From Candidatus Iainarchaeum andersonii SCGC AAA011-E11 (GTDB taxonomy: Archaea > Iainarchaeota > Iainarchaeia > Iainarchaeales > Iainarchaeaceae): a stretch of DNA of 15,603 nucleotides. How positions within the stretch are numbered: position 1 is the first letter of the stretch; the number at the start of each line of letters is the position of its first letter. The notes below the pieces were generated by a model. That model was given only the letters and a program-made list of their open reading frames with translations, ran no database searches and was not told the origin of the DNA. Below, one piece after another: positions 11,901 through 15,603 of the stretch. The position numbers and the translations under genes are program-made. Location of the stretch: positions 1 through 15,603 of the forward strand of contig AQRS01000042.1 of assembly GCA_000402355.1 (NCBI GenBank), read 5' to 3'.

Positions 11901-14900
11901 AGTATCGCGCCTGCTCCTGCGTATGGCAAGCTGAACCAGCTCTGCGCGTTATCCGTTGCCTGTCCCCAATCGCAAATCGAGGCGTCAACCGTAACCGTCT
12001 GGCTCAAAAACTTGTTCGTGAGCTCGGCGGAATCCTTTGCCCCGTTTCCCTTTATCGAGAACCCGTACTTTGAAAGCGTGAGCGCATCCTTCGGCGAGGG
12101 CTTCACGAGCACGTCAATGTTTCCAACCTGCCTGTAGTTTGTTCCCGGAGTCCTCACAAACACGGGGATTCCGTAAAGGCCCGGAATCTCTTCGCGCGCA
12201 ACCGAAACCGCCTTGCCCGAATTCTGTGGAGTGAGAGTGAACTGTTCAGGCTTAACCGTTATTCCTCCTTCCACGCCCCCTGAACATTCATCGTCGCTCT
12301 TGCAGAGCCAGAAGTCTATGGTTACGTTCCCGCATTTCGCGGAATCAATCGCAATTGTTCCCTGTTCCTGCGCGCTTTCAATCGTCAGGCCTGCTTCCGC
12401 ATCAGGAGTGTAAGTGATGCACTGGCTCAAATCAATGATGTTGATTTCGGATTCAATCGCGTTGCTCGCGCCCACCAGTTGCTCGCCCGCATTCGTGAGC
12501 TGTGCCGCATCAATAATCACTTTGAATTTTGCGGTGTTTCCGATTGTTCCGGGCTTTGGCGTGAAAATGAGCAGGCCCGTGTACCTTTTTCCTGCGGGAA
12601 CAACGTCAAACATCGTGCTGTAAATTGCTTCGTTCAGGGTTTCGGCGGCCTCCTGCCCAGAATCATTATCAGTGATGTGCAGCTCGACATTCCCGTACTT
12701 GTTGCTCTCCCACTCGATTTTCGCCTTGAGGCTCCTCAAGTCAAGCGGCTCGTTTTTCTGCGTAAGGCAATTGTTCACTATTTCAAACTCAACCTGCGCC
12801 TGTCCGCTGAGGGTTGCGTCCTTCCATTCCTTCAATGTCACCTCGAGGCACCCTCCTTCCTGCGGCGCCTCCGCGAGATTAATTTTTATGGCAACAGGAA
12901 TTTCGAACGGCCAGGAAATTGTTCCATCGCTGTTTTCAACCTCGATGAACAACTGCCCCTTCACTTCGGTTGGCTCGGTAATGAGTTTCGCGTCATCGCT
13001 TATGGCCGTAAGAAGATTGAACGATGACTCGAAATTGGGTTCGAGTTCCGCCTGATTAATGTACTGCGCAACAAAATTGTTCATGCGCTGCTCGTCCAAT
13101 AAACCCAAAAAGTTTCCCCTGAACCGCATCTGCACCAACTTGAGATTCACCGGCACGAGGTTTGTTGCCTTGAGCGAAATTCTTTCTTCGGTGTTGGTTG
13201 AAAGGTCCAAGCCTGAAGTAATTTTGTCCGGCACGAATTTCAAAATGTTTTTTGTCACCTGCATCTTTATCGTTTTTCCGGCGTAACCCTCTTTCTCGAC
13301 AGTAATGGTTATTCTCGTTCCGGGTTCGGAAGCGGGGATGTTTATGAATGCCATGCCGCCTCCGTTAGTGCTTGAAGTGAAAACGCTTTTCGCCCTGTCA
13401 GGAGAAACGCGCGTTACCTTGACGAACGCGTCCTTGACTTCCTCGAAATCATCCTCCGCATTGAACAGCCTCACCGAAACATTCAAATCGAAGGGCGTGA
13501 ACGCGGGAAGCGTCTGCGGCTGGACATCAACATTGAGGTCCTTCTGGTTCACGGATTTTACCGCTACAATCTTTTCGAAAACAATGACTTGGTCGGAAAC
13601 AACCTGCATCTGCAAAGCAGTGTCGCCGGTTTCCTGCGCTTTGAGTTTCAATGCGCCTGAAACGCTCTTGTTCCTGCTGAAGTCCCCCAAAGCAATTGGA
13701 CCCATTTCGAAAGTGCTTCTCTGCAAGGAGAATTCCTGCGAATCCGCGTTCGTGATTTTGTATGAGCTTATGCCGAGCTTCTTTTCCGCGAGCGTGCTTC
13801 CGGAAGAATTCTTTATCCTTATCTGCGCGTTGTTATGCACGGCATCCGAATTGTTGGTGATTGTGAAATCGAACGCATAATTCCCGAAAACCCTGAGCTC
13901 GTAAGGCGCGTTCAGGAAGAGGCCTTCCTTTTCATCCAGCATCTTCTCGCTGTAACAAAAGCTGTCATCGCAAGTTTCCTGTGCGCCCTCGTACATTGTT
14001 ATTTCATGCGCGTTCGCGTACATTGCGCCCTTCGAAGCCGTGTCCTCTCCTTTTCCAAGCTCGTTGTCAACAGGATCGCGCAAAAACTCGCCTTCCGCAT
14101 TGATTCCGTATGCCCTGTAATAAATCGGCAGGAACTTTCCCGGAGTTACTGAATCGCGCACCTTTATTTCGGCATTGATTTCGTAAATTCCCTGCCTGAT
14201 TTCGTCCTCGTTCCACACAATTGAAGCCCATTTCGCCTCGCCGTTAGTGACGTTCTCCTCGTCAACATCGGTGCCGTTCGGCGCATTGTAAGTGGCTCCT
14301 TTCAAAACCGAGGCTTTCGGCGCGTTCACCGAGTTGATGTAAAGCCCGTCCTTCTCAACTATTGAATCGTCTCCTGTGTGCAGGAAAACACCTAATTCAG
14401 AGTACTCGGCTTCGCTTGGAACAATGAGATTGAATTTCGCCGCATAGGTTTTTCCCGCGGCCATTGTTTTCACAGCCTTGTTGTTCTCGTCAAACAATCC
14501 AATGAATTCAATCTGCGGTTCCTCGCCCAAAACCTCTTTGCGCAGAACAGCCTTGACTGTTACCACTTGCTCCGGATAAATCTGCATTGCCCGTGAAGTG
14601 AACGAAGTGTAGCCCTGCGCCTCGACAACAATGAAAACCCTCTTGTCAGCCTTGGTTTCCAATGAGCCTTTTCCCTCTGAATTCAAGGGCAGTTTTCCAA
14701 GGGATTCGCTGGTTTCGGTCCTGAAGTCCGCGAAGCCGAACGGAACGGGTTTTCCGTCCGCATCAATTGCCTCAACGCTTATCGTGCCGCTGCCGATTGT
14801 GAGCCGGACAGCTGCCTCGGAATCAATTCCCTTCACAACATCAAACGCCTGCGAGCTTCCTTCTGCTGGGTACTTTTGGGCCAATGCAACGAACTTGCCC

Positions 14901-15603
14901 GAGCCAACGCCCCTGAATATTGCGGTTCCGTTGAGGTCGGTGTAACGCAGCCCGTATTCCTCCGCGAAAAAACCGGTAGCCGAATCCGTGAGTGCCACTC
15001 TCGCGTTCACCACCGGAAGGCCATCCTCATCAGTGACCTTTGCCCTGAGGACGCCGCAGGTGTTTGGCGTGCACCTGTCGAGTTTCACGACAAAGCTTTT
15101 TTCTCCGCCCGCGAGTTCGGAGGAATTTATCTGCACCGCGCTGCTCAGCGAGTAACCGTCAGCAATCGCGTACAGCTTGTACGTTCCGGCTTCGGTCACG
15201 GGAAAGCCCGCTTCAGGGCCCGTGAATTCCCTTGAATACTTTTTTCCCGCGGAGTCCTCGAGAACCACTTTCGCGTTCACTATTTTTGCATTGCTTTTCG
15301 CGTCCACCACGCTCGCCTTTATTGTCCCTATAGGCTTCACGGAAAGCTCCACATTGACCGTTGTCTGCGAATTCGCGGTTACACTGAATTGCTTCTCTGC
15401 CGAGGCGTACTGCAGCGAGGAATCATAAACGCTTGCCGTGTAGTTTCCTGGTTCGAGCGAAAAATCCGCTTCGCCGAATGAAGTGATTTCCTTGTCTCCT
15501 GTAGGAATTCCCCTCGAATCCGCAATTGAAACCTCGGTCCCGCTCACAAGCCTCTGCGATGAGTCCTTCAGGATTATTTTTGCGGTCCCGGTCTGCACTT
15601 GAA
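8942..15603 (-). CDS. Giant multidomain surface protein, beta-sandwich repeats with embedded Ala-rich helical block (5' partial)
   Basis: The frame is open to the window edge; the GTG at 15598 is read as Val1 inside a domain, so the true start lies outside. At least 2,218 residues. Four tandem carboxypeptidase-regulatory/Ig-like domains of about 89 residues begin at G4, G91, G182 and G271 (each G-[TV]-x-x-x-x-x-x-D). More beta-rich domains follow to about 1215. Residues about 1220-1535 are different: Ala/Ser/Gln-rich helix, about seven Cys, and a glycine-zipper hydrophobic stretch (SAYTVGGFLAGGIIGNLFG, near 1490-1515). After 1540 beta-rich sequence resumes to the end, with no C-terminal anchor or sorting motif. 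Paired Cys and many N-x-S/T sites fit an extracellular location. It is followed directly by the membrane miniproteins. Adhesin, surface-layer or envelope-machine subunit are all possible. Confidence 0.85.
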   Translation of the reverse strand, partial: QVQTGTAKIILKDSSQRLVSGTEVSIADSRGIPTGDKEITSFGEADFSLEPGNYTASVYDSSLQYASAEKQFSVTANSQTTVNVELSVKPIGTIKASVVDAKSNAKIVNAKVVLEDSAGKKYSREFTGPEAGFPVTEAGTYKLYAIADGYSLSSAVQINSSELAGGEKSFVVKLDRCTPNTCGVLRAKVTDEDGLPVVNARVALTDSATGFFAEEYGLRYTDLNGTAIFRGVGSGKFVALAQKYPAEGSSQAFDVVKGIDSEAAVRLTIGSGTISVEAIDADGKPVPFGFADFRTETSESLGKLPLNSEGKGSLETKADKRVFIVVEAQGYTSFTSRAMQIYPEQVVTVKAVLRKEVLGEEPQIEFIGLFDENNKAVKTMAAGKTYAAKFNLIVPSEAEYSELGVFLHTGDDSIVEKDGLYINSVNAPKASVLKGATYNAPNGTDVDEENVTNGEAKWASIVWNEDEIRQGIYEINAEIKVRDSVTPGKFLPIYYRAYGINAEGEFLRDPVDNELGKGEDTASKGAMYANAHEITMYEGAQETCDDSFCYSEKMLDEKEGLFLNAPYELRVFGNYAFDFTITNNSDAVHNNAQIRIKNSSGSTLAEKKLGISSYKITNADSQEFSLQRSTFEMGPIALGDFSRNKSVSGALKLKAQETGDTALQMQVVSDQVIVFEKIVAVKSVNQKDLNVDVQPQTLPAFTPFDLNVSVRLFNAEDDFEEVKDAFVKVTRVSPDRAKSVFTSSTNGGGMAFINIPASEPGTRITITVEKEGYAGKTIKMQVTKNILKFVPDKITSGLDLSTNTEERISLKATNLVPVNLKLVQMRFRGNFLGLLDEQRMNNFVAQYINQAELEPNFESSFNLLTAISDDAKLITEPTEVKGQLFIEVENSDGTISWPFEIPVAIKINLAEAPQEGGCLEVTLKEWKDATLSGQAQVEFEIVNNCLTQKNEPLDLRSLKAKIEWESNKYGNVELHITDNDSGQEAAETLNEAIYSTMFDVVPAGKRYTGLLIFTPKPGTIGNTAKFKVIIDAAQLTNAGEQLVGASNAIESEINIIDLSQCITYTPDAEAGLTIESAQEQGTIAIDSAKCGNVTIDFWLCKSDDECSGGVEGGITVKPEQFTLTPQNSGKAVSVAREEIPGLYGIPVFVRTPGTNYRQVGNIDVLVKPSPKDALTLSKYGFSIKGNGAKDSAELTNKFLSQTVTVDASICDWGQATDNAQSWFSLPYAGAGAILGAIKGMEAAAEASKDAAKGMSQQASASLDAAKQAAAVAQQTDKTSTTTLQDVCTTIGSQGLSGATQAEGACSTVATVKTPLAASKVALSNAFSTCNALSGKARGVEALSGNQIAEITKGTKFLDNGAFDGAASINPQKAQQIAEVQAGVQSISGQLQTAAGSYGTALTASTGEACTSIYNSASCAACNTALANALGGTQASTSAVESYAGSQLAESEIKNSGVKAAIAGAKKAATDSWAKLDKVIKAGSKGTSIFGSPGLIFSAYTVGGFLAGGIIGNLFGTQQNNPCLQRYSNDLPAYVINLLEGSRAQSELKNIGVSLDTESAQIQGDFASQSMGIVFTNNGIEDPRPVYDTVTINATQHLYANPTKIEKGNSDFGPFNVPDQSTVNLEAKIHLKFKTQEVEETIPELTFDTLSCTAGNQIGRTGEGALPKVKLKWNFGSGDGIEQDTCLETNPDGVYCDATQFSIMLSRRLNNLREFFDQNPTSLKCPANPLAATVNGISSDLNVVSTQTTGECYISDWTGYLDGEPAIKKLIEANESTITWTPAIPNKEAFLDTIHFNALLMHDAFTDDFQSDFARHYSDERFFDTPDWFHSLGLDSSGKSYGIGKLFSDGKINFANRYFDSERLSGAGVHEVLISVAPSNNSFRFFNSNGEPNVNLKVQLYLLKDPNPNSVFYSLPLDGLVGLEGNSFNRQGYGVAFSNKDATEFVSVNNETQPFKTYTDSGSNPVAFVNTDVDTGFFSLNSSPSKRGNLLIVERTSSGKGDLKFQPSKATPVVMKVTAKDITEERLGAFYSVSESNVPVGVGSTMTFWSGAGACLDFSGSLITDSFDNSPDRAATSKDTLLNWQRAYGVDFGKVNYAGDVYLRTIFYTPPGKEMSLGIEAPEGGLEFLTPDNSGAKVALNGVSGTRFNSPSGGSLGNVQSIDDVFGLVKEQRVCVVDSGRKASFFWNPKSVYELSGTQRDISDLTNSLEAGKTCIGYDG

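Noticed and set aside
11496..12137. 213-aa plus-strand frame
   Set aside because: Antisense shadow of the Ala-rich block of the giant protein; Ala/Cys-rich reverse reading of GCN and ACA codons.
13305..13880. 191-aa plus-strand frame
   Set aside because: Antisense to continuous beta-domain coding sequence of the giant protein.
15596..15598. GTG as the start codon of the giant protein
   Set aside because: The frame continues upstream (Gln codon) to the window edge without a stop, and the GTG lies inside the first beta-sandwich domain.

Overview
The window looks like a piece of an archaeal chromosome, most likely from the DPANN/small-genome end of the archaea, although the lineage is inferred. 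The reasons are: a type II methionine aminopeptidase of archaeal form; a replicative family B DNA polymerase ending in a PCNA-binding motif; TATA boxes placed about 26 bases before leaderless or short-leader starts; GGTGA-type Shine-Dalgarno sites; tRNAs without an encoded CCA; and oligo-T terminators. No phage, insertion sequence, CRISPR array or plasmid gene is visible.

Layout. Positions 1-960 form a gene-poor tRNA region: tRNA-Leu(UAG) on the plus strand and tRNA-Arg(CCG) and tRNA-Arg(GCG) on the minus strand. They sit among tandem palindromes, a 32-bp tandem repeat and purine/pyrimidine hairpins. A 33-codon gene with its own TATA box and ribosome binding site (553-654, minus) lies inside it. 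The tRNA-Leu carries C instead of the near-universal U at position 33.

Positions 970-4311 hold map and polB, both on the minus strand. polB is complete, has all exonuclease and polymerase motifs, and has His where the motif-A steric-gate Tyr is expected. Positions 4358-6997 hold two plus-strand coiled-coil proteins on either side of a minus-strand 500-aa protein. That protein reads like a HerA/VirB4-type P-loop ATPase whose Walker A and B motifs have been lost. Gene pairs here share compact divergent promoters.

Positions 7066-15603 are one long minus-strand gene series. Its upstream member is a giant secreted or surface protein (more than 2,200 aa, 5' end outside the window) built from tandem beta-sandwich domains. 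A Cys-containing, Ala-rich helical block with different codon use is embedded in its middle. Immediately downstream, partly overlapping, follow five small integral membrane proteins; at least three are paralogues of one three-helix fold. Before the fourth small gene lies a 150-bp patch of short hairpins and a possible switch around its ribosome binding site.

Most interesting as a candidate undescribed system is this giant protein plus membrane miniprotein array, with the inactive HerA-like protein and coiled-coil proteins next door. It could be a cell-surface or envelope-spanning assembly. That function is inference only; the sequence shows architecture, topology and linkage.
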